A stretch of DNA of 28,088 nucleotides from an uncultured Clostridia bacterium (GCA_946615295.1 CAMOHL010000001.1:1-28088); one strand, 5' to 3'. Positions 1-7,463 are shown, counted from the first letter of the stretch. Notes: generated by a model not told the origin, from the letters alone. Translations and numbers: made by a program.

Positions 1-115
1 TGGTTTGACCGATAATACCACAATAAATTTTGTCAAAGAGATTAGTTGTTTTTTTTGTTCGTCAAAGGTCCCTTTTGCGAAATATTGAAAATTTTGTTCG
101 ATTTGGCACACTTTT

Positions 116-144
116 TTGCAAAAGCATTATTTTTGGTTTATAAT
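116..144 (+). promoter_or_regulatory. Predicted sigma-A promoter of glmM
   Basis: TTGCAA (116-121) and a perfect TATAAT (139-144) are 17 bp apart. Transcription would start near 151 and give a leader of about 45 nt before glmM, with AAGGGG at 186-191 as ribosome binding site. Confidence 0.7.
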
Positions 145-197
145 GCAATTGAACAAATTTTGAGCATGATGTCATAAAAAAAATCAAGGGGTTTTTT

Positions 198-1499
198 ATG
201 ATATATTTTGGAACTGATGGAATAAGAGGAGTTGCAGTGCAAGATTTGACTCAAGAAGTTTGTTTGAAGTGTGGAAATGCTGTTGGTAGTTTGAAAAGCA
301 ATGCAAAAATAATTTTGGGAGTGGACAACAGAATAAGTTCGGGTTTTGTTGCAACAAGTTTTTGCAGTGGAGCACTGCTTGCAGGTGCAAACATTTGTTT
401 TGTGGGAGTAGTGCCAACTCCTGCCATAAGTTTTTTGGTAAAGTCCAAAAAAGCCGATTTTGGTGTTATGATAACAGCCAGCCACAATTCGTTTGAATAC
501 AACGGCATAAAAATTTTTGACCACAATGGCGAAAAGATTGGCGAGGACCTACAAACCGAAATAGAACGGCGATTTGCCAAGCAACATATCTGCAGTGTTG
601 AATCAGTTGGCAAAATTGCCCTAAAAGAGCAATATATTGGCGAATATATCAACTATGTTGCTGGCACTGGCGACAATTTGAGTGGAATGAAAGTTGTTTT
701 GGATCTTGCAAATGGAGCAAGTCAAAAGACTGCCGAAAAGATATTCAAAAAACTTGGAGCAGAAGTCATCAAGCTCAACCACTCCAAAGATGGCAGAGAA
801 ATCAACAAAAACTGTGGTGCACTCTATCCACAAAGATTGGCAGAGATTGTCAAACAACAAAATGCTGACATTGGTTTTGCATTTGATGGCGATGCTGACC
901 GAATTGTTGTTGTGGACGAAACCGGCAACATTTGTGATGGCGACCAAATACTTTTGTTTTTTGCAAAGGCTTACAAACAGTTTGGAGAACTCAAAACCGG
1001 TGCAGTTGTTGGAACAATTCAAACCAACATTGCCATAGAAACCGAACTCGAAAAAATTGGCATAAAACTTATTCGTGTTGATGTTGGCGACAAATTTGTT
1101 TGTGAAAAGCTAAAAGAAAAAAATCTCCAACTTGGTGGAGAACAATCTGGGCACATAATTTTGGCTGACATAGAAAACACAGGCGATGGAGTTTTGTGTG
1201 CTGTTCAAATTTGCAAATATCTCAAAAAGCTTGGCAAAAAAATGAGTGAGTGTTTGTTTTTTGACCTTGTTAAGCAGTGGACAAAAAATATCACTCTAAA
1301 AGACAAATTTAGAGTGATAAACAGTGCAAAGTATCGAGTTGCAGTGAGTGAGTGTGAACTTTTGCTTGGAACTGAAGGCAGGGTTGTTACTCGAGCAAGT
1401 GGCACAGAACCAAAAATAAGAATTATGGTTGAAACAAATGACGAGTCAAAGGCCAACCACATTTTGCAAAAGTTGGAACAAATCACAAAACAAGTGTGA
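198..1499 (+). CDS. glmM: Phosphoglucosamine mutase GlmM
   Basis: A 433-residue alpha-D-phosphohexomutase. It interconverts glucosamine-6-phosphate and glucosamine-1-phosphate, the step before GlmU in UDP-GlcNAc synthesis, in the cytoplasm. The family's four signature segments are present in order: the phosphoserine loop ITASHN with Ser95, the Mg-binding DGDADR with Asp230/232/234, the sugar-binding GEQSGH (314-319), and the phosphate-binding RASGTEP (399-405). The length is close to the usual 445-450. The ATG at 198 follows AAGGGG by 6 nt, and the N-terminus MIYFGTDGIRG is typical of GlmM. The serine loop and substrate motifs favour GlmM over phosphomannomutase. The gene has its own promoter; cdaA/cdaR, often found upstream of glmM, are not visible in the window. 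Confidence 0.95.
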   Translation: MIYFGTDGIRGVAVQDLTQEVCLKCGNAVGSLKSNAKIILGVDNRISSGFVATSFCSGALLAGANICFVGVVPTPAISFLVKSKKADFGVMITASHNSFEYNGIKIFDHNGEKIGEDLQTEIERRFAKQHICSVESVGKIALKEQYIGEYINYVAGTGDNLSGMKVVLDLANGASQKTAEKIFKKLGAEVIKLNHSKDGREINKNCGALYPQRLAEIVKQQNADIGFAFDGDADRIVVVDETGNICDGDQILLFFAKAYKQFGELKTGAVVGTIQTNIAIETELEKIGIKLIRVDVGDKFVCEKLKEKNLQLGGEQSGHIILADIENTGDGVLCAVQICKYLKKLGKKMSECLFFDLVKQWTKNITLKDKFRVINSAKYRVAVSECELLLGTEGRVVTRASGTEPKIRIMVETNDESKANHILQKLEQITKQV

Positions 1500-1602
1500 T
1501 GAAAAATTTTTAAAGAAATACAACAAAAATTCAAAAAAATGCAAAAAAAATAATAAAAAATAGCAAAAAAATGCCATTTTTTTCAAAATTTTGCACAAAA
1601 TG

Positions 1603-1638
1603 TTGAATTTTTTGGGCTCATATAGTATCATAAAATTA
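1603..1638 (+). promoter_or_regulatory. Promoter of the thioesterase gene, predicted leaderless
   Basis: TTGAAT (1603-1608), a 17-bp spacer and TATCAT (1626-1631) are followed after 6 nt by the ATG at 1638. No Shine-Dalgarno-like sequence lies in the preceding 25 nt. The expected transcription start is the A of the ATG. Confidence 0.5.
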
Positions 1639-2396
1639 TGGAGAACGGGTTTTTAAACAATCAAGACATATTCAAAAAAAATCACTTTTGCAAAGATTTT
1701 TTGTTTTGTGAGCAAGATTTTGCAAACGGAAAAATCAAGGCAGAATCAATTCTAAAAATTTTTCAGCAGGTTGCAACAGAGCATGCCGAACAGCTTGGTG
1801 TTGGTTACAAAACTATGTTTGAAAGCAATTTGCTTTGGGTAACCAGCAGAATAAAATTTGAAATTTTAAATCAGCCGACTTTTGGCAAACAATACAAAAT
1901 TGCAACTTTTCCAAGCAACAAAACTGTTGTTGATTTTGACAGAGATTTTGTTGTGTTTGATGGCGAAAAAATTGTTTTGAAAGGGCAAAGCAAGTGGTGT
2001 TTGATAAATGCCAAAACAAGAGGCATAAAAAAAATGCCCGACAACATTTTTGACAACATACCTTTGCAAACATCAGTATTCGAAGAAAAGTTTTTCAAAA
2101 CAGAAACACTTGCTCCAAAGTTTTTGCCGGACTATTCATACAAGGTTTTGGGTGATGATATAGACATCAACTTTCACACAAACAACACTGTGTATGGCAG
2201 AATTGTGGATTTGGCTTTGCAAAATAGAAATGAACAAATCAAGTTTTTTCAAATAAATTTTCTCAAAGAATCTCACATTGGAGATAGGCTTGATTTGTAT
2301 TGTGAATTTAGCAATGGGGTGTGTGATTTTCTTGGAAAGATTTGCGAGAAAGAATTGAGCTTTTCTGGAAAAATTGAGTTTGATAGCAAAATTTGA
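1638..2396 (+). CDS. Acyl-ACP thioesterase (FatA/FatB-type)
   Basis: A 252-residue double-hotdog protein of the acyl-ACP thioesterase family, which hydrolyses acyl-ACP to free fatty acid and ends fatty-acid elongation. The first hotdog holds the helix segment FQQVATEHAEQLGVG (about 42-56) followed by WVTSRIKFEI. The second holds the catalytic-region signature with Asn178, His180 and Asn182 in DINFHTNNTVYGR, matching the N-x-H-x-N pattern of this family. Length is typical of bacterial members. No signal peptide or TM is visible, so it should be cytoplasmic. The start has no Shine-Dalgarno; a -10 box lies 6 nt upstream, so the mRNA may be leaderless. A terminator follows directly, so the gene is probably monocistronic. 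Chain-length specificity cannot be read from the sequence. Confidence 0.85.
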   Translation: MENGFLNNQDIFKKNHFCKDFLFCEQDFANGKIKAESILKIFQQVATEHAEQLGVGYKTMFESNLLWVTSRIKFEILNQPTFGKQYKIATFPSNKTVVDFDRDFVVFDGEKIVLKGQSKWCLINAKTRGIKKMPDNIFDNIPLQTSVFEEKFFKTETLAPKFLPDYSYKVLGDDIDINFHTNNTVYGRIVDLALQNRNEQIKFFQINFLKESHIGDRLDLYCEFSNGVCDFLGKICEKELSFSGKIEFDSKI

Positions 2397-2422
2397 GTTA
2401 TGTCTTTGGCATAACTTTTTTT
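2396..2422 (+). terminator. Intrinsic terminator after the thioesterase gene
   Basis: AGTTATG (2396-2402) pairs with CATAACT (2410-2416) around a 7-nt loop, followed by a T run. It overlaps the last base of the stop codon. Confidence 0.75.
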
Positions 2423-2492
2423 GTTGCTAGAAGCTGGTTTTTGCAAATTTTTGTATGTTTTATATTTTCAATATAAAATAAAAAAATGGGTA

Positions 2493-2521
2493 TTTACTTT
2501 TTTGAATTTGTGTGCTAAAAT
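2493..2521 (+). promoter_or_regulatory. Extended -10 promoter for the first paralog
   Basis: TTTACT (2493-2498), a 17-bp spacer and TAAAAT (2516-2521), with TGC directly upstream of the -10 forming an extended -10 element. Confidence 0.45.
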
Positions 2522-2541
2522 ATAAGTGAATGAGGTGTTTT

Positions 2542-3165
2542 ATGAACGATGCAAGCAAAAATGATATGTTGATTGAATATAGTGAAAGTTTGAAAGATAT
2601 GTCAATTGACCAACTCAATGCAGAAAGAGAAAAGTTGCACAAAAAAATGACAACAAAAGTTTTGCATTTGGGCACATATTCTTACACAGAAAAAGAAGTT
2701 GACATCAGCAATAACAGCGAGTTTAAAAACAGACTTTATGTAAGACACAAGTTGAAATTGCTTGTCAAAATGATTAACATAGAACTCAAGAACAGAAAGC
2801 TCAACTATCAGGAGTATTGGAAAAAGATTAGCGACTTTTTTAGAACAAAAACTTCGGCTCCATCTTATGCCTATATGGAACTTGACAAGTCAGCAACTTT
2901 TGCAGATAGACTTTCTCTTGATGGAATTATTCTTTACAAAAAATATTTGCTATTTTTGTATGATGCAATGTCAAATGAGGGTAAAAAAATTGTTGAATCT
3001 ATGAACCAAGCATTTGAAAAAGTTGCAGATGTTGACAGAAATATGATATATTACGGGGATATTTTTTCTAAAGATGTTGTGATTGGCACAGACAAAGTTG
3101 TCAATGCAATTTTGAAAGAAACTGTCCTAAACAAAAAATTGAAGGACATGGCTCCTGAGTTATAA
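2542..3165 (+). CDS. Protein of unknown function, tandem paralog A
   Basis: A 207-residue soluble, Lys/Glu-rich, mostly helical protein that I cannot assign to a family. I place the start at the ATG at 2542, because the more upstream ATG at 2530 overlaps the ribosome binding site GAGGTG (2532-2537). The next gene encodes a clear paralog. The two align throughout, for example EFKN(R/K)xY...KLKL, then (I/E)ELKNR, then (F/R)xKT, and best of all FADRLSxDGIxxYKK (here about residues 123-137). No signal peptide, TM or cysteine motif is visible. A weak extended -10 promoter lies upstream and the next gene has a promoter of its own. Conservation of the FADRLSxDGI block suggests a functional core, but no role can be assigned. 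Confidence 0.8.
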   Translation: MNDASKNDMLIEYSESLKDMSIDQLNAEREKLHKKMTTKVLHLGTYSYTEKEVDISNNSEFKNRLYVRHKLKLLVKMINIELKNRKLNYQEYWKKISDFFRTKTSAPSYAYMELDKSATFADRLSLDGIILYKKYLLFLYDAMSNEGKKIVESMNQAFEKVADVDRNMIYYGDIFSKDVVIGTDKVVNAILKETVLNKKLKDMAPEL

Positions 3166-3205
3166 ATGCTAAGTTTGAAGACTAGTCAAAAATATTAATA
3201 AATTG

Positions 3206-3235
3206 TTGCTTATAAATTATTTAAAATTATATAAT
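3206..3235 (+). promoter_or_regulatory. Promoter for the second paralog
   Basis: TTGCTT (3206-3211), an 18-bp spacer and a perfect TATAAT (3230-3235). The AGAGG ribosome binding site follows at 3241-3245. Confidence 0.55.
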
Positions 3236-3250
3236 AAAGTAGAGGTTTAT

Positions 3251-3871
3251 ATGAAAAAAGATTTGGAAAATGTTTTGGTTGAAAAGTATTCAAAGAAAAT
3301 TGAAAAAATGAACGAAAGTCAATTGCTTGAAGAAAAGAAAAATTTAAAGAAAAATATGAATGCAAAAGTTTTTGCTATAAATGCTGACAATGTTAGTGTA
3401 GAAAACTTGAACATTGCTGACAACAATGAATACAAAAACAAAGTGTATAGAGTTTACAAACTCAAACTCTTCATTGAAAAAGTTAACGAAGAACTCAAGA
3501 ACAGGGGTTTTGATTGTGAAGAATCTTGGAATGAAATCAACAATCACTTCAAAACAAAAACATTCGCAAAAAGTTATGTTGAATTGCAAGTTGATAAAAA
3601 TGTTGAATTTGCAGATAGACTTTCTGTTGATGGAATTGTTATCTATAAAAAATTTTTGAAAGCATTCAGTTTTAAAATTCAAAATGGAAAAACTGTAAAC
3701 GAGTCGCTAAACAATATTATTGAGGGTATGGATGATTTGGATAAAGATATGATTTACAATGCTAATCTCTATACAAAAAATATTATTATTGCAGAAAAAG
3801 AAACAATAAAATCAATCATAAAAGAAAGGATGATCAACGAAAAATTGGAAGAATTTTCAAAAAGTTTATAA
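3251..3871 (+). CDS. Protein of unknown function, tandem paralog B
   Basis: A 206-residue paralog of the preceding gene. The ATG at 3251 is chosen over one at 3203 because a -10 box (3230-3235) and the AGAGG ribosome binding site (3241-3245) lie between them. It shares with paralog A the ELKNR segment, an FKTKT segment and the FADRLSVDGIVIYKK block, but the N-terminal 40 residues and the C-terminus are more divergent. It is highly charged and predicted helical, with no TM or signal peptide. A strong terminator follows. The pair sits directly upstream of the SPFH/zinc-ribbon cluster, but separate promoters and terminators mean that a functional link is only a possibility. Confidence 0.8.
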   Translation: MKKDLENVLVEKYSKKIEKMNESQLLEEKKNLKKNMNAKVFAINADNVSVENLNIADNNEYKNKVYRVYKLKLFIEKVNEELKNRGFDCEESWNEINNHFKTKTFAKSYVELQVDKNVEFADRLSVDGIVIYKKFLKAFSFKIQNGKTVNESLNNIIEGMDDLDKDMIYNANLYTKNIIIAEKETIKSIIKERMINEKLEEFSKSL

Positions 3872-3880
3872 TTTGAATTA

Positions 3881-3906
3881 AAGTTTGCTTTTGGCAAACT
3901 TTTTTT
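3881..3906 (+). terminator. Intrinsic terminator after paralog B
   Basis: AAGTTTGC (3881-3888), loop TTTTG, GCAAACTT (3894-3901), then a T run. Confidence 0.85.
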
Positions 3907-3927
3907 GTGTTTTCGCATAATATATTG

Positions 3928-3954
3928 TTGACTAAATTTTTGGGTTGATATAAA
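3928..3954 (+). promoter_or_regulatory. Promoter of the SPFH/zinc-ribbon operon
   Basis: TTGACT (3928-3933) and TATAAA (3949-3954) are 15 bp apart, with TGA before the -10 (TGATATAAA). The short spacer is compensated by the extended -10. No sigma-W-like AAC...CGT element was seen here. Confidence 0.45.
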
Positions 3955-3974
3955 CTTTTATTGGAGGAAAATAT

Positions 3975-5042
3975 ATGGGATTGTTTAATTTATTTAGCAA
4001 AAAACAACTCTTGAAAGTTATAGAATGGGAAGATAATTCCAAAGACACTTTGGTTTATCGCTATCAATTGAAAGATAGAGAAGAAATTATGAACAGTAGC
4101 ACATTGGTTGTTAGACCAAGCCAAGTTGCTTTGTTTGTTCACAAAGGCGAAATTGCTGATATTTTTGCTGCAGGAACATACAAACTTACAACTGAAAACA
4201 TTCCAATCATCACAAAATTGCTTTCTCTTCCAACCGGTGGAGATAGTCCAATCAAGGCAGAAATCTATTATGTAAACACAAAGCAATTTGCATCAAACAA
4301 ATGGGGAACTCAAAACCCTATAATGATGAGAGATGCAGATTTTGGCAACATTAGATTAAGGGGATATGGTATATATGGCTTTAAGATTGATGATGCAAAA
4401 CTCTTTATGAAAGAAATGTTTGGCACAAATCAAATATATTCACTTGATGATGCCAATGAATATCTAAAACCAATCATTGTTCAAGCAGTTACTGATGCAA
4501 TTGCAGAAAGCAAAATTTCAGCTCTTGACTTGGCTGCAAACTACAATGAATTTGGCACAAAAATTGTTGATGTTGCACAAGAAAAATTTGCAAAAGTTGG
4601 TTTGAAAATCACAAATTGTGTGATAGAAAATCTAAGTTTGCCAGAAGAAGTTGAAAAAGCTCTTGATGAAAGAACAAAACTTGGTGTGCTAGAAGACAAG
4701 ATGGGTACTTATACTCAAATGAAGGCAGCAAATGCAATAGAAGAAGCAGCAAAAAATCCTTCAAGTGGAAATATGGCAGGCATTGGTGTTGGATTTGGTG
4801 CTGGCAGTGCAATGGGCAGTATGTTTGCAAACAATTTGTCAACAGCAAATATGCCAAAGGTTGAAAACAAGGCACAATCTAAAACAAAAAAATGCACAAA
4901 TTGTCAAAAAGATATACCACAAGATGCAAAATTTTGCCCAGAATGTGGAACAAAACAAGAAGCAAAGTTTTGCTCAAATTGTGGACAAAAACTAGAAGGA
5001 ACTGCAAAGTTCTGTCCAAACTGTGGAGAAAAAGTTGAATAA
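3975..5042 (+). CDS. SPFH-domain protein with two C-terminal zinc ribbons (YdjI-like)
   Basis: A 355-residue protein. Residues about 15-235 match the SPFH/'virion core protein' family (B. subtilis YdjI type), with the characteristic stretch PIMMRDADFGNIRLRGYG (115-132) and a helical segment at 175-235. A Gly/Ala-rich linker (about 262-290) leads to two zinc ribbons: C307/C310 with C321/C324, and C333/C336 with C347/C350. SPFH proteins oligomerise at membranes. In B. subtilis, YdjI acts with YdjG, YdjH and PspA in an envelope-stress system. No TM segment is visible, so membrane contact probably needs the partner encoded next. The start has an excellent TTGGAGGA ribosome binding site. The stop overlaps the start of the next gene by 8 nt, implying translational coupling. 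No PspA gene is in the window. Confidence 0.85.
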   Translation: MGLFNLFSKKQLLKVIEWEDNSKDTLVYRYQLKDREEIMNSSTLVVRPSQVALFVHKGEIADIFAAGTYKLTTENIPIITKLLSLPTGGDSPIKAEIYYVNTKQFASNKWGTQNPIMMRDADFGNIRLRGYGIYGFKIDDAKLFMKEMFGTNQIYSLDDANEYLKPIIVQAVTDAIAESKISALDLAANYNEFGTKIVDVAQEKFAKVGLKITNCVIENLSLPEEVEKALDERTKLGVLEDKMGTYTQMKAANAIEEAAKNPSSGNMAGIGVGFGAGSAMGSMFANNLSTANMPKVENKAQSKTKKCTNCQKDIPQDAKFCPECGTKQEAKFCSNCGQKLEGTAKFCPNCGEKVE

Positions 5043-6096
5043 AGAAGAAATTTTGAGTAGTGAACAAGGCAAGTGTTTGGGGTGTGGTGGAAATTTGATT
5101 TTTTGTCCACCTACTCAGGACCTTTGTTGCGAAAAATGTTCAAAACACTATGAAATCATAAACGACAATAAAGTTGAAATTCATAGTTTGTATGAAAAAT
5201 CAAAATTGACAAAAACTGATGACTTTCAAGAAGTAAACAAGTTGTTCAAATGCCCAAATTGTGGAGCAAACATTGTTTTGAATCAATTTGAAATTGCAAA
5301 AAAATGTCCATATTGTGGAACAAGTTTGGTCATTGAAGACAGGGTTATGCAAAATCAAAATCCAGATGCTTGCATTCCTTTTGCTTTTGATGAAAGGGAG
5401 GCAGGGGAGTATTTTGTCAAGAATGTAAAAAAGAATTTTTTTGTTCCCAACAAATTCAAAAAAAATATTCCAGAGAACAAAATTCACGGAATATACATAC
5501 CGGCTTTTGGTTTTGATGCAAAAACTGTTAGTTCATACAGGGGTAGGTTATACAACGAGCATACTCATACAGATAGCAACGGACATTCTCACACAACAAG
5601 GTCATATTTTTCTGTCTCAGGCACACACAACGATTTTTTTGAAGATGTTATTGTTGAATGTAGTTCAAAAATGACACAAACTGAAATTGAAGGTGTTATT
5701 CCTTATAATTGTGAAAAAAAGAAAGCTTACAAAAATTCTTATATAATGGGATATAGTGTGGAACATTACAATGAAACTGTTGAAGCTTCAATTCCAAAAT
5801 ATAAGAGTATTGTTGATGACTATATAAGAAGAAATATTTTGAGAAAGTATTCCTATGACGGTGTTGACTATTTGAATGTCAGCACAAGTTATAGCGATGA
5901 AAAATACAAGTATTATCTGTTGCCTATTTATAGATTTGAATATAAATATAAAAACAAAGATTATTCAACATATATGAATGGTCAAACAGGAAAGATAGAC
6001 AACAATGTTCCAAAGTCAAAACTAAAAATTGCTCTAACAATATTGATTCCACTTCTTATAATATTGTTATTTATTATTTTGGGACACATAAACTAA
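5035..6096 (+). CDS. YdjG-like zinc-ribbon membrane protein
   Basis: A protein of about 353 residues with two N-terminal zinc ribbons (C14/C17...C32/C35 and C73/C76...C91/C94), a central domain of about 200 residues and one C-terminal TM helix (about 330-350, KIALTILIPLLIILLFIIL). This order and its position next to an SPFH gene match the B. subtilis YdjG family, proposed to anchor the SPFH protein YdjI at the membrane. I choose the TTG at 5035: GGAG (5025-5028) sits 6 nt upstream. A longer GTG start at 5023 would have that ribosome binding site inside the gene and none before it. The gene overlaps the SPFH stop by 8 nt. The central domain carries a His-rich patch, EHTHTDSNGHSHTT (about 175-188), that may bind metal. 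Confidence 0.8.
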   Translation: MNKEEILSSEQGKCLGCGGNLIFCPPTQDLCCEKCSKHYEIINDNKVEIHSLYEKSKLTKTDDFQEVNKLFKCPNCGANIVLNQFEIAKKCPYCGTSLVIEDRVMQNQNPDACIPFAFDEREAGEYFVKNVKKNFFVPNKFKKNIPENKIHGIYIPAFGFDAKTVSSYRGRLYNEHTHTDSNGHSHTTRSYFSVSGTHNDFFEDVIVECSSKMTQTEIEGVIPYNCEKKKAYKNSYIMGYSVEHYNETVEASIPKYKSIVDDYIRRNILRKYSYDGVDYLNVSTSYSDEKYKYYLLPIYRFEYKYKNKDYSTYMNGQTGKIDNNVPKSKLKIALTILIPLLIILLFIILGHIN

Positions 6097-6112
6097 TTTT
6101 GGAGGGATTATT

Positions 6113-6469
6113 ATGAATATCATAAAAAAACAAAAAAACCTTTTGATAGGAATTGGGATTTTTGCAATGGTTGCATCTATTTTGCTTTTAGTATTTGGAA
6201 TACTATTGCTTGTTAGGGGCATAGTTAATACAACAATTGCAAAACTAATTATTGGACCAATAATGATTTTGATTTCAGCACCACTTTTTGTTTTTGGATT
6301 TAAGGCAATTTTTGTTGCTTCTGCACTAAAAGCAGTTGATGGAAGTTTGAAACAAGACAATTTGGCAAAAGTTGGAACAATAAATATGAAAAAGTGTGAC
6401 AAGTGTGGCACAGAAATTTTGGACGGTGAAACAGTTTGTTCAAATTGTGGCAAATCTTTTGAAGAATAA
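6113..6469 (+). CDS. Two-TM membrane protein with C-terminal zinc ribbon
   Basis: A 118-residue protein with two hydrophobic helices (about 10-34 and 43-70), a short linker and a C-terminal zinc ribbon (C95/C98 and C109/C112). The ATG follows TTGGAGG by a normal spacing, and the gene lies 16 nt after the YdjG-like gene, so it belongs to the same operon. I do not recognise the family beyond the ribbon. It may be a further membrane component of the SPFH complex, taking the place held by YdjH in B. subtilis, but it does not resemble the TPM domain of that protein. A terminator follows and closes the operon. Confidence 0.75.
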   Translation: MNIIKKQKNLLIGIGIFAMVASILLLVFGILLLVRGIVNTTIAKLIIGPIMILISAPLFVFGFKAIFVASALKAVDGSLKQDNLAKVGTINMKKCDKCGTEILDGETVCSNCGKSFEE

Positions 6470-6495
6470 TGAATAGAATATCAATGTTATTTTGC

Positions 6496-6524
6496 AATAT
6501 CAAAATAATTTTGATATTTTTTTT
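6496..6524 (+). terminator. Intrinsic terminator of the SPFH operon
   Basis: AATATCAAAA (6496-6505) pairs with TTTTGATATT (6509-6518), followed by a run of T. The stem is AT-rich but long. Confidence 0.7.
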
Positions 6525-6559
6525 TGTTTTGCACACCATACAAATAGGAGGTAGAAGAT

Positions 6560-6772
6560 ATGGTTATAGCAAATATAGTTGCCTTGATAATTGTGCTTAT
6601 TGGTGCAATCAATTGGGGACTTATTGGCATCTTTAATCTAAACCTAGTTACAACAATTTTTGGTGTTGCATCAGTTGTTACAACTATCGTTTATATTTTA
6701 GTGTTCTTATCTGCTATTTGGCTTATCATTGCCCTTTGCACAGAAAGAGGCAGAATTTCATTTAGAAGATAA
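6560..6772 (+). CDS. DUF378 family small membrane protein
   Basis: A 70-residue protein with two TM helices (about 5-27 and 38-61), matching the DUF378 family (B. subtilis YuzA type), whose hallmark is the NWGLIGIF segment after the first helix (here IGAINWGLIGIFN, about 14-26). The ribosome binding site is a near-perfect AGGAGG (6547-6552). The function of the family is unknown. It follows the SPFH operon terminator, and I found no convincing promoter of its own, so partial read-through is possible. Confidence 0.85.
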   Translation: MVIANIVALIIVLIGAINWGLIGIFNLNLVTTIFGVASVVTTIVYILVFLSAIWLIIALCTERGRISFRR

Positions 6773-6808
6773 CAAAAAAAATCTATGATATTTTTCATAG
6801 ATTTTTTA
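6773..6808. terminator. Bidirectional terminator between DUF378 gene and CrtO-like gene
   Basis: ATCTATGA (6781-6788) pairs with TCATAGAT (6795-6802). T runs follow on the plus strand and an A run precedes it, so it can stop both convergent transcripts. Confidence 0.8.
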
Positions 6809-6822
6809 TTGTCTTAATTTAT

Positions 6823-7428
6823 TTATAATGTATTTAGTTGTACTTCATCATCAAAGTTTTCTTTTGATTTTAAATTATTGTTATCAGCTTTAAATCGTTG
6901 AAGGGCTTTTTTTAATCTTGGCCTATTAAATCTTTGAATCCATATTGAAAGCATATTGAAAAAAATCCAAAAACACAAAATTGGTAGAGTATATCTAAAA
7001 AAGAATTTTAGAGGCAAAAACAATGCAAAGATTATACCAAATATAATGTCAATAAGGTGAATAAACTCACCTCGCCTTGTTTCTGAAATAAACATTTCAA
7101 TATATTCGCAATCAATCTTATCACTTGTCTTTGAAATATTTTTGATTTTTAAAAATTGTGGAACATTGTCCTTCCATTTTTTTATTCTTATTTTTTCAAA
7201 AATTTTTTTATCAATTTTTCTTTCTTTAAATAATATATTATTTTCACTATACCATTTTTTTGGAAAGTATTTGTCTAAAAATGTAAATATGATTGATGGA
7301 AGAATAATAACGATTAAGCAAATAAAAAATTCGCTAATAACTGCAAGTCTAAAATCAAATATTAAATTTACAATAATAACAGTCGATATGGATAAAATAA
7401 CCAAAAACCAATAAAAAAATGTTCTCAT
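6823..7428 (-). CDS. CrtO-like (glycosyl-diaponeurosporenoate acyltransferase family) membrane protein
   Basis: A 201-residue integral membrane protein. N-terminal TM segments lie at about 3-22 and 28-50, followed by a cytoplasmic part and C-terminal hydrophobic helices (about 125-163). Three segments match the family of staphylococcal CrtO acyltransferase: IKKWKDNVP (82-90), ETRRGEFIH (116-124) and QRFNRPRL (165-172). CrtO acylates a glycosylated carotenoid in staphyloxanthin synthesis. No carotenoid gene is visible here, and such proteins occur widely in low-GC bacteria without carotenoids, so the substrate is unknown. The gene starts without a Shine-Dalgarno, 6 nt after the -10 of a consensus promoter. 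It is probably monocistronic. Confidence 0.65.
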   Translation of the reverse strand: MRTFFYWFLVILSISTVIIVNLIFDFRLAVISEFFICLIVIILPSIIFTFLDKYFPKKWYSENNILFKERKIDKKIFEKIRIKKWKDNVPQFLKIKNISKTSDKIDCEYIEMFISETRRGEFIHLIDIIFGIIFALFLPLKFFFRYTLPILCFWIFFNMLSIWIQRFNRPRLKKALQRFKADNNNLKSKENFDDEVQLNTL

Positions 7429-7463
7429 ATTTTCATTATATATTACATAACAAAAGTTGTCAA
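7428..7463 (-). promoter_or_regulatory. Consensus sigma-A promoter of the CrtO-like gene, predicted leaderless
   Basis: Reading on the minus strand, TTGACA (7463-7458), a 17-bp spacer and TATAAT (7440-7435) are both perfect consensus hexamers. The ATG (7428) lies 6 nt after the -10 and has no Shine-Dalgarno before it, so transcription should begin at the start codon. Confidence 0.75.

Noticed and set aside
1..115. Short open frames at the left edge: plus-strand 2-88 ending in TGA, and a minus-strand frame open from about 100 to the edge
   Set aside because: Both are under 40 codons, neither shows a recognisable motif, the minus frame has only a GTG start without a ribosome binding site, and they contradict each other. 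Neither can be supported.
1565..1583. AAAAAAATG/CATTTTTTT inverted repeat as terminator of glmM
   Set aside because: Nearly all A-T pairs and almost no loop, so it would not form a stable terminator hairpin; it is more likely composition.
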